Shown here one piece after another: positions 38,685 to 48,330 of a DNA stretch of 64,000 nucleotides. The position numbers and the translations under genes were made by a program. Under the pieces are notes generated by a model that was given only the letters and a program-made list of their open reading frames with translations, was not told the DNA's origin and searched no databases. Position 1 is the stretch's first letter, and every line of letters starts with the position of its first letter. The DNA comes from Legionella taurinensis (GTDB lineage Bacteria > Pseudomonadota > Gammaproteobacteria > Legionellales > Legionellaceae). Location of the stretch: NCBI RefSeq assembly GCF_900452865.1, contig NZ_UGOZ01000001.1, forward strand, positions 1,612,001 to 1,676,000, given 5' to 3'.

Positions 38685-39392
38685 ATGCGGCAAATTGTTT
38701 TGGACACTGAAACCACGGGCATAGGCCCTGAGTCGGGGCATCGCATTATTGAAATCGGTTGTGTGGAGTTGATAGACCGAAAATTAACCGGTCGCCATTT
38801 CCATGCCTACCTCAATCCCAACCGGGAGGTGGATGAGGGTGCGTTTCGCGTCCATGGGATCAGTACGGAGTTTCTTAAAGACAAGCCGCCTTTTGAAGCC
38901 ATTGTCGATGAGTTCATTCAATTCATTGCCGGTACCGAACTGATTATTCACAATGCGCCGTTTGATGTGGGTTTCATTGAAGCGGAGCTAAACTGGGTTA
39001 AATGGCCCAAGCGGTTACCGGATTATTGCACGGTCTGTGATACGCTGGTTTTGGCACGAGAAAAACACCCTGGCCAGCGCAACAGCTTAGACGCCCTCTG
39101 CAAACGCTATGAAATCGACAATTCCAACCGTACCCTCCACGGCGCCTTACTTGATGCCGAAATCTTGGCTCACGTCTACCTGGCCATGACTGGCGGCCAG
39201 ACTCAATTATTTGAAGAGGACAATCTTGCAGCTGTTCATGTGACTACCCAACAACAGCAGCAGGGCTTTCCTCTCCTGTCAAGCCACTCTCCCCTTATCG
39301 CGGTGAATGAACAGGAATGGCAGCGCCATCAGGAATTTGTTGATTTTTTAGTCAAAAAGTCGGGCGTGAACCTTTGGCAGGAGGAGGAGTGA
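38685..39392 (+). CDS. dnaQ: DNA polymerase III epsilon subunit (DnaQ)
   Basis: The 235-residue 3'-5' proofreading exonuclease of the replicative polymerase. ExoI is seen in QIVLDTETTGIGPESGHRIIEIG, ExoII in IIHNAPFDVGFIEAEL, and ExoIII-epsilon in HGALLDAEILAHVYL with the catalytic His and Asp. A flexible Gln-rich linker (VTTQQQQQGFPL) leads to the short C-terminal alpha-binding helix. It follows rnhA by one base, so it depends on the same message unless an internal promoter exists. Confidence 0.97.
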   Translation: MRQIVLDTETTGIGPESGHRIIEIGCVELIDRKLTGRHFHAYLNPNREVDEGAFRVHGISTEFLKDKPPFEAIVDEFIQFIAGTELIIHNAPFDVGFIEAELNWVKWPKRLPDYCTVCDTLVLAREKHPGQRNSLDALCKRYEIDNSNRTLHGALLDAEILAHVYLAMTGGQTQLFEEDNLAAVHVTTQQQQQGFPLLSSHSPLIAVNEQEWQRHQEFVDFLVKKSGVNLWQEEE

Positions 39393-39666
39393 GCCGATTG
39401 GAAGGGGGCTGGATGCTTAGCATCTGTTCAATGCCGTCTGCGCGGGCAAAACAAGTACGCGGCCCCAAGTAAATAACCGGTGCTCTGCGATTCTCCCGTG
39501 CTTTGATAAAAAGAGGCCCTGGCATTCACTTAGCGGTTCACTGAGTGCCTCAAATCAAGTCTTACCACAGTAGGCGGGAATCCGCCAAATTGAGCGAAAG
39601 CAAAAACACCTTGTCCTTTTTTTGTTCTATAGTTATTTGTAGGATTATTGAGCAAAGAAGACGATC
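39393..39666 (+). other. Hairpin-rich intergenic region, possible structured RNA
   Basis: A 274-base gene-free gap between dnaQ and the L,D-transpeptidase gene. 39521-39530 pairs with 39540-39549 (8-10 bp including one G-T, loop TAGCGGTTC). GGCGG/CCGCC at 39573-39586 forms a second tight hairpin with a GAAT loop. The 5' part is GC-rich (CGCGGGC / CGCGGCCCC arms) and the last 60 bases are AT-rich promoter-like sequence (CTATAGTTATTTG). I could not match it to tRNA, tmRNA, RNase P, SRP or 6S consensus by eye. The structure is seen; an RNA product is speculation. Confidence 0.35.
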
Positions 39667-40176
39667 ATGGAAGCAAAAAAACGCATTCGCCTTGCCCCCG
39701 CTGCAGTTGTTTTATTTTGCCTGACACCCCTTGCACAAGCGCAAACTCAGATTCCTACCCTTGAGAATAGCAAGCCTCTCCTGGTTTTAGCTTCCAATCA
39801 GTTTGTATTTAATCCAAAATCATTGTCCTGGGTGGCCATTAATCACAATGGCAAGGTGGTGCGCAGCGGTAAGGCCTCGGGAGGCAGTCGTTATTGTAAA
39901 GACGTTCGTCGCGCCTGCCGTACCCCAACGGGCACTTACCGTATTATTTCCAAAGGCAGCGCCAATTGCCGCTCCAGCCGTTATCCTCTGGGTAAAGGCG
40001 GTGCAGCGATGCCTTATTGCATGTTTTTCAGTAAATATTACGCCATTCATGGCTCTTACGATGTACCTAATTACAATGCCAGCCATGGGTGTATTCGCGT
40101 CAAGCCGCACGATGCCAAATGGCTGCATCAGAATTTTATTAAAATCGGCACGAAAGTCATTGTCAAACCCTATTAA
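39667..40176 (+). CDS. L,D-transpeptidase (YkuD domain), EnhA-like
   Basis: A 169-residue exported protein with a signal peptide ending TPLAQA. The YkuD domain runs to the C-terminus, with the active-site block YYAIHGSYDVPNYNASHGCIRV: catalytic His and Cys in SHGCIR (Cys about 144). Such enzymes make 3-3 peptidoglycan cross-links or anchor proteins to the wall. Legionella 'enhanced entry' EnhA proteins have this architecture, and one lies next to dnaQ in L. pneumophila from memory. Two further Cys pairs (RYCKDVRRAC, SANCRSS) probably form periplasmic disulfides. It has an own promoter region upstream. Confidence 0.88.
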   Translation: MEAKKRIRLAPAAVVLFCLTPLAQAQTQIPTLENSKPLLVLASNQFVFNPKSLSWVAINHNGKVVRSGKASGGSRYCKDVRRACRTPTGTYRIISKGSANCRSSRYPLGKGGAAMPYCMFFSKYYAIHGSYDVPNYNASHGCIRVKPHDAKWLHQNFIKIGTKVIVKPY

Positions 40177-40235
40177 TAAAACGTTAATCTGAGTGGTTTA
40201 AAATTAAACAATTATAGCATTTAGCGTAGTTTTAT

Positions 40236-40640
40236 ATGAATTCCTATCAAATGACGGTTAACAGTAAAACCTTAAAAAACAGTGGAGCCCATTTTGCTGC
40301 CGGAGAAAGGGCTGGCGCCATTTTAACCCTTCCCAATAAACAAACCAAACTCGATTTTCTGGAGGAATTTAATTACGCTGTAAAGACAGGCTTTATCGAG
40401 GATAAGACCCCCAATAAGCTGTTTGGACAACACACCCTCTATCTGTCGTTAGAGTTTGCCTCCATGCTCATGGGAGATCCGCACGCCGATTTTAGTCAAC
40501 TGGATGAACTGAATAAGGTCAGTGTCAAAGTGAATCCGGTGATTAAATTTTTCGATTCCATCAAGAGAGAGGGGGATGTGGCGAACTCAAAAGGGAGCAT
40601 GTTGAGTGAAGCACAGGTTACAGCGCTGCTGAAACTCTAA
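40236..40640 (+). CDS. Protein of unknown function
   Basis: A 134-residue soluble protein with no signal peptide, membrane helix or familiar motif. It is mixed alpha/beta: an N-terminal beta-like segment (YQMTVNSKTLKNSG), a central helix (TKLDFLEEFNYAVKTGFI), and LYLSLEFASMLMGDPHADF. The start at 40236 is in an AT-rich leader (TTTAGCGTAGTTTTAT), and the ribosome site is weak. It stands alone and ends at a strong hairpin shared with erpA. Confidence 0.5.
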   Translation: MNSYQMTVNSKTLKNSGAHFAAGERAGAILTLPNKQTKLDFLEEFNYAVKTGFIEDKTPNKLFGQHTLYLSLEFASMLMGDPHADFSQLDELNKVSVKVNPVIKFFDSIKREGDVANSKGSMLSEAQVTALLKL

Positions 40641-40642
40641 TG

Positions 40643-40671
40643 CTTTAAGCCCCGGTAACCAGGGCTTAAAG
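40643..40671. terminator. Bidirectional hairpin between convergent genes
   Basis: CTTTAAGCCC and GGGCTTAAAG form a perfect 10-bp stem with a 9-nt loop, located 2 bases after the orphan's stop and 11 bases before the end of erpA on the minus strand. Confidence 0.7.
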
Positions 40672-40681
40672 GTGAAGGGAA

Positions 40682-41068
40682 CTACTCATCATCCATGCTA
40701 AAGGACGAACCACAGCCGCAGGTGGTCTTCGCATTGGGATTACGAATGACAAATTGCTCGCCCTGAATGCCCTGTACATAATCAATTTCCGCGTCGTTTA
40801 GAAACTGATGGCTCATGGAGTCAATCAGGAGCTTCACCGTGGATTGACCGTCGGAGCAGGTCTGCACGACCACCGTATCATCATCCTGTATTGTCTCATC
40901 AAAGGTAAAACCGTACTGAAACCCTGAACAACCGCCTCCGGTAATGTAAACCCGTAAATTCAGATTAGGATTGTCCTCTTCAGCAATCAGGGCCGCGACT
41001 TTGTCGGCCGCGCTGACTGAAAAATATACATTGGTTGTTGATGAGGGGATTGCATTAATCGCTGCCAT
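40682..41068 (-). CDS. erpA: Iron-sulfur cluster insertion protein ErpA
   Basis: A 128-residue A-type carrier that delivers Fe-S clusters to apo-enzymes such as IspG/IspH. The three cluster-ligand cysteines are in [11 protein letters not shown] and the C-terminal CGCGSSFS, the standard ErpA/HesB pattern. The N-terminal 15 residues ([15 protein letters not shown]) are longer and less conserved than in E. coli. GGAG precedes the ATG. It lies 55 bases after mnmA on the same strand; ErpA and MnmA are not functionally coupled beyond possible co-transcription. Confidence 0.93.
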   Translation of the reverse strand: MAAINAIPSSTTNVYFSVSAADKVAALIAEEDNPNLNLRVYITGGGCSGFQYGFTFDETIQDDDTVVVQTCSDGQSTVKLLIDSMSHQFLNDAEIDYVQGIQGEQFVIRNPNAKTTCGCGSSFSMDDE

Positions 41069-41123
41069 GAAATACTCCAGAAGAAAAGGGGGCTCGCTAC
41101 ACCATGTATTAATTGTACCTTAT

Positions 41124-42209
41124 TTAGCGAATAATTTGCTCTATTGTCGCACCGCCGAGACACTGATTTTTATCGTAGAACACAATGTATTGACCCGGCG
41201 TCACCGCCCGTTGCCATTCTGAGAACATCACGTAATGCTGGCCATTGCTTTCAGGTGAAATGACACAGGCCTGTTCCGGCTGACGATAACGGGTTTTAGC
41301 AAAGCAGGTTAACGGCAAAGAAACCTGATCCTGCGGTACCAGCCAATGAACAGGGCTGCAAACCAAGCCCTGCGAGTACAGCAGGGGATGATCGCCCTGG
41401 GCAACAATCAATGCATTGGCTTGAATGTCTTTGTCTACGACATACCAGGGTTCATCGCCGCCTGTTTTACGACCGCCGATACCCAATCCCTGACGCTGAC
41501 CGAGAGTATAGTACATCAATCCCTCATGACGTCCCACGGTCTCGCCCTGTGGTGTCTGCATGTCCCCCGGTTTCGCGAGAATGAATTCTTTTAAAAAGTC
41601 CCGAAACCGCTTTTCACCAATGAAACAAATACCGGTCGAATCTTTTTTGGCCTGAGTCACCAGTCCCAGCTGGCGTGCAAAATCCCTGATTTCTGTTTTA
41701 AGAAAATCCCCTACTGGAAACAGGGTTTTGGACAGGGCCGAGGGTTCTACAGCATGGAGAAAATAGGTTTGATCCTTGTCGCGATCCTTGGCTTTGTACA
41801 AGGCCCCCGGGTTATTTTCGGAACGCACCCTGGCATAATGGCCCGTTGCAATGTAATCCGCGCCGAGAGAAAGGGCATGATTTAAAAAAGCCTTAAATTT
41901 AATTTCCTTGTTACATAACACGTCGGGATTGGGTGTGCGGCCCAGTTCATATTCGCGCAGGAAATGGGCGAACACACGATCCCAGTATTCTTCAGCAAAA
42001 TTGACGCTGTGAAGGGGAATTTGCAGCTGATTACAGACCGCCTGAGCATCTGCCAGATCCGCTGCAGCGGCGCAGTAGCCCTCTGTATCATCCTGTTCCC
42101 AGTTTTTCATGAACAGGCCTTCGACGTCATACCCTTGTTCTTTCAGAAGCCAGGCAGCCACGGAAGAGTCAACGCCGCCGGACATACCGACAATAACTTT
42201 TGCTTTCAT
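41124..42209 (-). CDS. mnmA: tRNA 2-thiouridylase (MnmA/TrmU)
   Basis: A 361-residue enzyme that thiolates U34 of tRNA-Lys, -Glu and -Gln. The start at 42209 ([20 protein letters not shown]) is the family start; the frame runs further upstream to 42272 without support. The PP-loop ATP site is SGGVDSS. Catalytic cysteines are in [12 protein letters not shown] and [12 protein letters not shown]. The C-terminal beta-barrel contains [13 protein letters not shown]. It is divergent from yceD, with about 107 bases between. Confidence 0.96.
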   Translation of the reverse strand: MKAKVIVGMSGGVDSSVAAWLLKEQGYDVEGLFMKNWEQDDTEGYCAAAADLADAQAVCNQLQIPLHSVNFAEEYWDRVFAHFLREYELGRTPNPDVLCNKEIKFKAFLNHALSLGADYIATGHYARVRSENNPGALYKAKDRDKDQTYFLHAVEPSALSKTLFPVGDFLKTEIRDFARQLGLVTQAKKDSTGICFIGEKRFRDFLKEFILAKPGDMQTPQGETVGRHEGLMYYTLGQRQGLGIGGRKTGGDEPWYVVDKDIQANALIVAQGDHPLLYSQGLVCSPVHWLVPQDQVSLPLTCFAKTRYRQPEQACVISPESNGQHYVMFSEWQRAVTPGQYIVFYDKNQCLGGATIEQIIR

Positions 42210-42316
42210 TGAGCAACGAATGTTTAAAAAAGATTCTATTTTACGCCATAATAACAAAAGATTAAATCGCAATTTACAAAAGTCTCCGTTATTATTCCGT
42301 TATTTGAGTTAAATCC

Positions 42317-42742
42317 ATGCAAATCAATCTGAGAAAAGCGGTCAATCAGGGGCCGCAACACTTTTCCCTGACCTTAAGCGAACGGTTGCCACATCACATT
42401 GAGCCGCCAGTCCACCTTGAATGCGGCTATGAGGTTGAAAGAAAAGACAATTATTATTTAGTGAATTTGAACGTCAGCGGTGATTTGACGATTACCTGCC
42501 AGCGCTGCCTCAAACCGTTTGCCCATTCGTATGCCAATCATCTTGAGCTTGCCGTATGCAGTTCGGAGGAGGAGGCAGAAAAATGGTTAACCACCTATGA
42601 AACCATTGTCTCATTGGACAATCAGGTTGATTTAGAGGGGTTGATTACTGATGAGTTGCACCTTTACAGCCCGCAATCCCATGACGACCCCAGCGAGTGC
42701 GATCCGGAAATTGCTGCCTATATTCATGCCGAAAGGCAATAA
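42317..42742 (+). CDS. yceD: YceD/DUF177 family protein (23S rRNA accumulation protein)
   Basis: A 141-residue protein, the usual partner directly upstream of rpmF. It has the DUF177 pattern: a strand-rich N-terminus, DLTITCQRCLKPFAHS with a CxxC, the acidic middle, and DLEGLITDELHLYSPQSHDDP followed by a D/E-rich end. YceD is needed for normal 23S rRNA levels in E. coli. It begins the yceD-rpmF-plsX-fab cluster. Confidence 0.9.
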   Translation: MQINLRKAVNQGPQHFSLTLSERLPHHIEPPVHLECGYEVERKDNYYLVNLNVSGDLTITCQRCLKPFAHSYANHLELAVCSSEEEAEKWLTTYETIVSLDNQVDLEGLITDELHLYSPQSHDDPSECDPEIAAYIHAERQ

Positions 42743-42839
42743 ACGTGATAAAATCTCTTATTAAGACTTGGATTAACGAGAAAAAATCGGTAATATTCCG
42801 TCCCAAATGAATTAATACAAATTGCCTAGGAGTAATACA

Positions 42840-43031
42840 ATGGCTGTTCAACAAAATAAAAAATCGCGTTCCAGACGCGATATGCGCCGCTCTCACGATG
42901 CGCTGACTGCACCCACCCTGTCAGTGGATTCCACCAGCGGTGAGAAGCACCTGCGTCATCATATCACGCCTGACGGTTATTACCGCGGCAAGAAAGTGCT
43001 GGATACCGATAACGTTTACGAACAAGAGTAA
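42840..43031 (+). CDS. rpmF: 50S ribosomal protein L32 (RpmF)
   Basis: 63 residues when started at ATG 42840 ([22 protein letters not shown]), preceded by CCTAGGAG; six extra codons upstream are not translated in the family. The basic N-terminus and the [15 protein letters not shown] motif are characteristic. It lacks the Cys pairs of zinc-binding L32, as in most gammaproteobacteria. Confidence 0.96.
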   Translation: MAVQQNKKSRSRRDMRRSHDALTAPTLSVDSTSGEKHLRHHITPDGYYRGKKVLDTDNVYEQE

Positions 43032-43037
43032 GCTTCC

Positions 43038-44066
43038 TTGAAGAACATCACCATTGCTGTTGATGCGATGGGTGGGGATCATGGTCTGAATGTCGTGATT
43101 CCTGCTTGTGTTCGTGCCACCCGGCGCAATCCTGGCTTAAAGTTGTTGTTAGTCGGCGATCAAGCTCAGGTTAATTCGCATCTTAAAAAGCATTCTGTCG
43201 CAAACACCAATCAATTCTCGGTCATTCATGCATCGGAGGTTGTTGGGATGGATGAATTGCCTTCGCATGCCATGCGCAACAAGAAGGATTCCTCCATGCG
43301 GGTTGCGATTAATCTGGTTAAGGACGGGCAGGCACAGGCCTGTGTCAGTGCCGGAAATACCGGTGCCTTAATGGCCACGGCACGCTTTGTGCTGAAAACC
43401 CTGCCAGGCATTGATCGGCCCGCCATTATCGCCGAATTACCGACCCTGAAAGGGAAAACCCGTGTCATTGACCTTGGCGCCAATGTGGATTCCTGTGCAG
43501 AGCACCTCTTTCAGTTTGCCGTCATGGGTTCTGCTCTTATTCGGGCTTTGGATAAAAAACCCAAGCCCAGCATTGCCTTGCTCAACATTGGTGTTGAAGA
43601 AATCAAGGGCAATGATCAGGTCAAACGGACAGCGCACATGCTGGCTGAATGCACGCTGATGAATTACGTGGGCTATGTGGAAGGGGATCATTTCTATTCA
43701 GGCAGTGTGGATCTCGTTGTTTGTGACGGATTTGTCGGCAACGTGGCGCTTAAAGCGAGCGAAGGCTTGGCTAAATTAATGCTTTCCGTACTCAAAGAAT
43801 CATTCACCCGCAGCCCATGGGCTAAATTGGCGGGTATAATCGCAAAACCTGCGCTGAACCATTTAAAAGTCCGCATGGACCCTGCACGATACAATGGAGC
43901 CAGTTTGCTCGGCTTAAACGGCATTGTGGTCAAGAGCCATGGCGGCGCAAGTGAGTTGGCCTTTCAATATGCGATTGAAGAAGCCATGTTACAGGTTCAA
44001 AGTAACGTTGTTGATTTGGTTAGAGATCAAATCACCGATTTCATCAACCAGGGTTTGTTGCTATGA
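43038..44066 (+). CDS. plsX: Phosphate acyltransferase PlsX
   Basis: A 342-residue peripheral membrane enzyme making acyl-phosphate from acyl-ACP for phospholipid synthesis. It starts with TTG at 43038, 6 bases after rpmF. Motifs are [13 protein letters not shown] at the N-terminus, [20 protein letters not shown], and the [13 protein letters not shown] and [11 protein letters not shown] blocks. The stop overlaps the fabH start by 4 bases. Confidence 0.96.
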   Translation: MKNITIAVDAMGGDHGLNVVIPACVRATRRNPGLKLLLVGDQAQVNSHLKKHSVANTNQFSVIHASEVVGMDELPSHAMRNKKDSSMRVAINLVKDGQAQACVSAGNTGALMATARFVLKTLPGIDRPAIIAELPTLKGKTRVIDLGANVDSCAEHLFQFAVMGSALIRALDKKPKPSIALLNIGVEEIKGNDQVKRTAHMLAECTLMNYVGYVEGDHFYSGSVDLVVCDGFVGNVALKASEGLAKLMLSVLKESFTRSPWAKLAGIIAKPALNHLKVRMDPARYNGASLLGLNGIVVKSHGGASELAFQYAIEEAMLQVQSNVVDLVRDQITDFINQGLLL

Positions 44067-45016
44067 AAAATGCCATTATTAAAGGCACAGGAAGTTATCT
44101 GCCAGTGCGTTCGCTCACCAATAAAGAGCTGGAGTCGCAATTGGATACCACCCATGAGTGGATTTTTTCGCGAACCGGTATCAGTAGCCGTCATGTTGCT
44201 TCTGAACACGAAACCACGGCTTACATGGCGTCTGAAGCAGCAAAAAAAGCGTTAAACGCATCGGCGCTGCAGGCTGATGACATTGACTTAATCATTGTAG
44301 CGAGCTGCACGCCCAACCAGTTTTTTCCCAGTATGGCCTGCCATGTGCAAAAAGCAATCGCCTCGACCCGCAGTATCCCGGCCTTTGATATCTCAGCGGC
44401 ATGCAGCGGTTTTGTTTACGCGATGGACATGGCCAGGCAGTACATTCAGACAGGCGCAGCAAAACACGTGCTCGTCGTAGGCAGTGAAAGCATGTCCCGG
44501 GCCGTTAATTGGCAGGATCGGGCAACCTGTGTGCTATTTGGCGACGGCGCAGGCGCGGCGGTTTTGAGCGCCAGTGACGAACCCGGCATTTTAGCCAGCC
44601 GCCTGCACTCCCTGTACGATGGCGAGGGATACCTCACCTACGATAACGCCACGGGCAGCGATCAGGCCTCGTTTATCGGCATGCGCGGCAATGAAGTATT
44701 TAAGCTCGCCGTCAATATCATGGGTAACATTGTGGATGAAATTCTGGATTGCAGCGGCCTGCAAAAATCAGACATCAATTGGTTAATCCCTCATCAAGCC
44801 AATATCCGCATTATTCAAGGTATCGCTAAAAAACTGAATTTATCCATGGAGCAAGTCATTGTAACCATTGAAAATCAAGGCAATACCTCGGCCGCATCCA
44901 TCCCTCTCGCCCTCGATTATTCAATACAGAATAATAAAATTTCCCGCGGGGATTTATTATTACTGGAATCGTTCGGTGGTGGAATGACCTGGGGCGCCAT
45001 GGTTATTCGTTATTAG
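44063..45016 (+). CDS. fabH: 3-oxoacyl-ACP synthase III (FabH)
   Basis: A 317-residue condensing enzyme that starts fatty acid synthesis by joining acetyl-CoA to malonyl-ACP. The catalytic Cys is in [12 protein letters not shown] (about residue 113), His in [12 protein letters not shown] and Asn in [12 protein letters not shown]. It is translationally coupled to plsX by an ATGA overlap. Substrate preference (straight or branched primers) cannot be read; Legionella has abundant branched fatty acids. Confidence 0.96.
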   Translation: MKNAIIKGTGSYLPVRSLTNKELESQLDTTHEWIFSRTGISSRHVASEHETTAYMASEAAKKALNASALQADDIDLIIVASCTPNQFFPSMACHVQKAIASTRSIPAFDISAACSGFVYAMDMARQYIQTGAAKHVLVVGSESMSRAVNWQDRATCVLFGDGAGAAVLSASDEPGILASRLHSLYDGEGYLTYDNATGSDQASFIGMRGNEVFKLAVNIMGNIVDEILDCSGLQKSDINWLIPHQANIRIIQGIAKKLNLSMEQVIVTIENQGNTSAASIPLALDYSIQNNKISRGDLLLLESFGGGMTWGAMVIRY

Positions 45017-45036
45017 TCTGTTGGAGTACCTTTTAC

Positions 45037-45993
45037 ATGTTTAATATTGCCTATGTATTTCCTGGCCAGGGCTCTCAATCCATTGGCATGTTATCCGAGC
45101 TCGCCGATCACCACAGCCAGATTATTGATGTGTTCAGTGAGGTGTCCGATAAACTGGGATATGATCTGTGGGCGCTTGTACAACAAGGCCCTGATTCGCA
45201 ATTGAATCAAACCGAATACACGCAAGCGGCCATGTTGACAGCCGATGTGGCTGTTTTCCAGGTCTTAAAAAAAGTCGGCTTCCCCAAGGCCCATCTCATG
45301 GCAGGTCACAGCCTGGGTGAATACGCCGCCTTAACGGCAGCCAACGCCATTTCACTCCCTGACGCAGCCCGGCTGGTCAGTCGCCGTGGTCAAATCATGC
45401 AGCAATCCATCCCGATGGGGCAGGGCGCAATGGCCGCCATAGTCGGTTTGAGTGATGAGCAGGTCAGCCAGCTATGCCTGCAGGCCAGTGATACGCAGGA
45501 GAAAGTGACCCCGGCCAATTACAATGCCATAGGCCAGGTGGTTATTGCCGGCCATACGCAAGCCGTTCATCGCGCTGTCACACTGGCTGAAGAGATGGAT
45601 GCGCGACTGGCGAAAATCATCCCGGTTAGTGTGCCTTGCCATTGCCCCTTGTTGGCTGACGCGGCTGAACAATTTGCTGAATGTCTGGCTGAAACAACCT
45701 TTCGTATTCCCGATACTGCCGTCATCAGTAACGTTGATCTGAGCATCTACCAGTCGCCAGAGCAGATGAGAGCATTGTTGAAAGAACAGTTGTACAGTCC
45801 GGTTCGATGGGTTGAAACCATTCAGTTGATGAAAAGCAAACAAACCCATCTGGTGATTGAGTGCGGCCCCGGCAAGGTATTGAGCGGGTTAGTCAAACGC
45901 ATTGACAAAACACTGGCGGCCAGCAGTATTTATGATCAGATTTCGCTCGAGCAAGCCCTTGGCAGTCTGACAACGAACGAACATTGCCAATAG
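45037..45993 (+). CDS. fabD: Malonyl-CoA:ACP transacylase (FabD)
   Basis: A 318-residue enzyme that moves malonyl from CoA to ACP. It has FPGQGSQSIGML at the N-terminus, the nucleophile in AGHSLGEYAAL (Ser about 91) and the catalytic His in VPCHCPLL. TTGGAG lies upstream of the ATG. It overlaps no coding sequence; fabG begins 8 bases after the stop. Confidence 0.96.
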   Translation: MFNIAYVFPGQGSQSIGMLSELADHHSQIIDVFSEVSDKLGYDLWALVQQGPDSQLNQTEYTQAAMLTADVAVFQVLKKVGFPKAHLMAGHSLGEYAALTAANAISLPDAARLVSRRGQIMQQSIPMGQGAMAAIVGLSDEQVSQLCLQASDTQEKVTPANYNAIGQVVIAGHTQAVHRAVTLAEEMDARLAKIIPVSVPCHCPLLADAAEQFAECLAETTFRIPDTAVISNVDLSIYQSPEQMRALLKEQLYSPVRWVETIQLMKSKQTHLVIECGPGKVLSGLVKRIDKTLAASSIYDQISLEQALGSLTTNEHCQ

Positions 45994-46001
45994 GAGTTTA
46001 C

Positions 46002-46748
46002 ATGACAAATCTGCAAGGAAAAATTGCCCTTGTTACAGGTGCCAGCCGTGGAATAGGGCAGGCCATTGCCTTCAATCTTGCAAAAAAAGGCGCTTATGTT
46101 ATTGGTACGGCCACCTCAACCGCCGGCGCCGAAGCCATCACGGCCGCTTTTAAGGCCGAACAGCTGTCAGGCCATGGGGTTATGCTGAATGTGACTGACA
46201 AAGAGGGTGTGGAACATTTGATGGCTCAATTGTCGGATGAGGATAAATTACCCTCCATTCTGGTTAATAATGCCGGCATCACCAATGACAACCTGTTACT
46301 GCGTATGGACGATGAGGAATGGTACAAGGTGATTGAGACCAACCTGAATGCCGTCTTTCGTTTAAGCAAAGCCTGCCTTAAGCCCATGTTCCGTGCACGC
46401 TGGGGCCGCATCATTACGATTGGATCGGTTGTTGGTTCAAGTGGAAATTCTGGGCAGGCGAACTATACTGCAGCGAAGGCAGGTGTCGTGGGCTTTACCA
46501 AATCACTGGCCCAGGAAATCGGCAGCCGCGGCATCACGGTCAACGTGGTAGCCCCCGGGTTTATTGATACCGACATGACCAGTGCGCTTCCCGAGCTGGT
46601 AAAAGAAGAAATGCTGAAACGCATCCCCATGAAGCGTCTGGGTAAGGCAGAAGACATTGCTGAAGCCGTGGCTTTTCTTGCCTCAGACAGTGCAAATTAT
46701 ATTACGGGTGAAACAATTCACGTCAATGGCGGGATGTACATGAATTAA
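46002..46748 (+). CDS. fabG: 3-oxoacyl-ACP reductase (FabG)
   Basis: A 248-residue NADPH-dependent SDR reducing the 3-ketoacyl-ACP. The start at 46002 (MTNLQGKIALVTGASRGIGQAIA) follows TAGGAG. It has the NADP motif TGASRGIG, NNAGITND and the active-site Ser/Tyr/Lys (GSVVGSSGNSGQANYTAAKAG). The C-terminal YITGETIHVNGGMYM is diagnostic for FabG. Confidence 0.96.
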   Translation: MTNLQGKIALVTGASRGIGQAIAFNLAKKGAYVIGTATSTAGAEAITAAFKAEQLSGHGVMLNVTDKEGVEHLMAQLSDEDKLPSILVNNAGITNDNLLLRMDDEEWYKVIETNLNAVFRLSKACLKPMFRARWGRIITIGSVVGSSGNSGQANYTAAKAGVVGFTKSLAQEIGSRGITVNVVAPGFIDTDMTSALPELVKEEMLKRIPMKRLGKAEDIAEAVAFLASDSANYITGETIHVNGGMYMN

Positions 46749-46824
46749 TGGACTTGCGTTCTTTGAATAATTGAATAAACTAGCCACAAGAAAATTTTAA
46801 TAAACCTAAGAGGAAAGACGAGTT

Positions 46825-47073
46825 ATGAGTACAGTTGAAGAAAGAGTTCGCAAAATTGTTGGTGAACAATTAGGCGTTAAAGAGGAAGATTTGAACAATA
46901 ATGCATCCTTTGTTGATGACTTGGGTGCAGACTCTCTTGACACTGTTGAATTGGTTATGGCTCTTGAAGAAGAGTTCGAAACTGAGATTCCTGATGAAAA
47001 AGCTGAAAAAATCACAACGATTCAGGAAGCGATTGATTACATTGAATCAAATATGAATAAAGAAGAAGCCTGA
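46825..47073 (+). CDS. acpP: Acyl carrier protein (AcpP)
   Basis: An 82-residue acidic helical carrier. The phosphopantetheine serine is in [15 protein letters not shown]. The rest ([26 protein letters not shown]) matches AcpP closely. AAGAGGAAAG precedes the ATG. The 76-base AT-rich gap before it probably contains an additional promoter, as acpP is normally expressed far more than its neighbours. Confidence 0.97.
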   Translation: MSTVEERVRKIVGEQLGVKEEDLNNNASFVDDLGADSLDTVELVMALEEEFETEIPDEKAEKITTIQEAIDYIESNMNKEEA

Positions 47074-47091
47074 TAATTCGAGGAGTATTCA

Positions 47092-48330
47092 TTGAGTAAG
47101 CGGCGTGTAGTAGTAACCGGCATGGGGATGGTGACCCCTGTCGGTCTTAATGTAGAGCAGACCTGGCAAAACATTCTGGCCGGGAAAAGTGGTGTTGGCG
47201 TGATAGATGGTTTTGACACCACCGAGTACCCCACCAAAATCTGGGCCAAGGTCAAAGACTTCAACATCGAGAACCATGTGCCGCTGAAAGACGCTCGTAA
47301 AATGGATTTATTTACCCAATACGGAATAGCCGCAGCGGATGAGGCTCTGGCTGATTCTGGTCTGGTGGTTGACCATCCCTTGTCTTTACGTGCCGGTGTC
47401 GCGGTGGGTGCGGGGATTGGTGGTATTCAAACCATTACCGATAACCAGGATAAACTGGTAAGCGGCGGGCCGCGTAAAGTATCACCGTTTTTTATTCCTG
47501 CTGGCATCATTAACATGGTTGCAGGACAGATTTCTATTAAGCATCAGTTGAAAGGGCCCAATATTTCCGTGGTAACCGCGTGTACAACCGGTACTCATAA
47601 CATTGGTCTCGCTGGTCGAATGATTGCTTACGGCGATGCCGATGTCATGATCTGCGGCGGTGCCGAGATGACCACAACCCCCTTATGTCTGGCTGGCTTT
47701 TCGGCCGTCCGTTCGTTATCTAAACGCAATGACGAACCGGAAAAGGCCTCTCGTCCCTGGGATAAGGATAGAGATGGTTTCGTAATGGGCGAGGGAGCCG
47801 GTATTCTTGTTCTGGAAGAATACGAACATGCCAAAGCACGGGGCGCCAAAATTTATGCCGAACTCGTTGGTTTTGGTATGTCGGGAGATGCTTACCACAT
47901 TACAGCGCCCGATGAGGATGCTGACGGCGCATCACGCGCCATGGAAGCCGCAGTTCAGGATGCCAATATTGCGCCTGCGCTGGTCGATTACATTAATGCC
48001 CATGGTACGTCCACCTACCTGAACGACATGAATGAAACCAAAGCGGTTAAGCGGGTTTTTGGTGACCATGCTTATCAGTTAGCCATGAGCTCAACCAAGT
48101 CCATGACTGGACACTTGTTGGGCGCTGCCGGTGCAGTCGAAGCGATTTTCAGTATTCTGGCCATCCGCGACCAAATCGCGCCACCAACCATTAACCTGGA
48201 TAATCCTGATGAAGGATGCGATCTGAACTATGTGCCGCATAAGGCCCAATCGATGAAAATCGATTACGCTTTAAGCAATTCATTGGGATTTGGCGGAACG
48301 AACGGAAGCTTGCTGTTTAAGCGAGTCTAG
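47092..48330 (+). CDS. fabF: 3-oxoacyl-ACP synthase II (FabF)
   Basis: A 412-residue elongation condensing enzyme. It starts with TTG at 47092 after GAGGAG. The catalytic Cys is in [13 protein letters not shown], His in [12 protein letters not shown] and His in [15 protein letters not shown]. The C-terminal [14 protein letters not shown] is intact. The mltG start codon begins directly after its stop. Confidence 0.96.
   Translation: MSKRRVVVTGMGMVTPVGLNVEQTWQNILAGKSGVGVIDGFDTTEYPTKIWAKVKDFNIENHVPLKDARKMDLFTQYGIAAADEALADSGLVVDHPLSLRAGVAVGAGIGGIQTITDNQDKLVSGGPRKVSPFFIPAGIINMVAGQISIKHQLKGPNISVVTACTTGTHNIGLAGRMIAYGDADVMICGGAEMTTTPLCLAGFSAVRSLSKRNDEPEKASRPWDKDRDGFVMGEGAGILVLEEYEHAKARGAKIYAELVGFGMSGDAYHITAPDEDADGASRAMEAAVQDANIAPALVDYINAHGTSTYLNDMNETKAVKRVFGDHAYQLAMSSTKSMTGHLLGAAGAVEAIFSILAIRDQIAPPTINLDNPDEGCDLNYVPHKAQSMKIDYALSNSLGFGGTNGSLLFKRV

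Noticed and set aside
39393-39666. tRNA, tmRNA, RNase P, SRP or 6S RNA gene
   Set aside because: No T-arm, anticodon arm or conserved core of these RNAs was found on reading; only hairpins remain.
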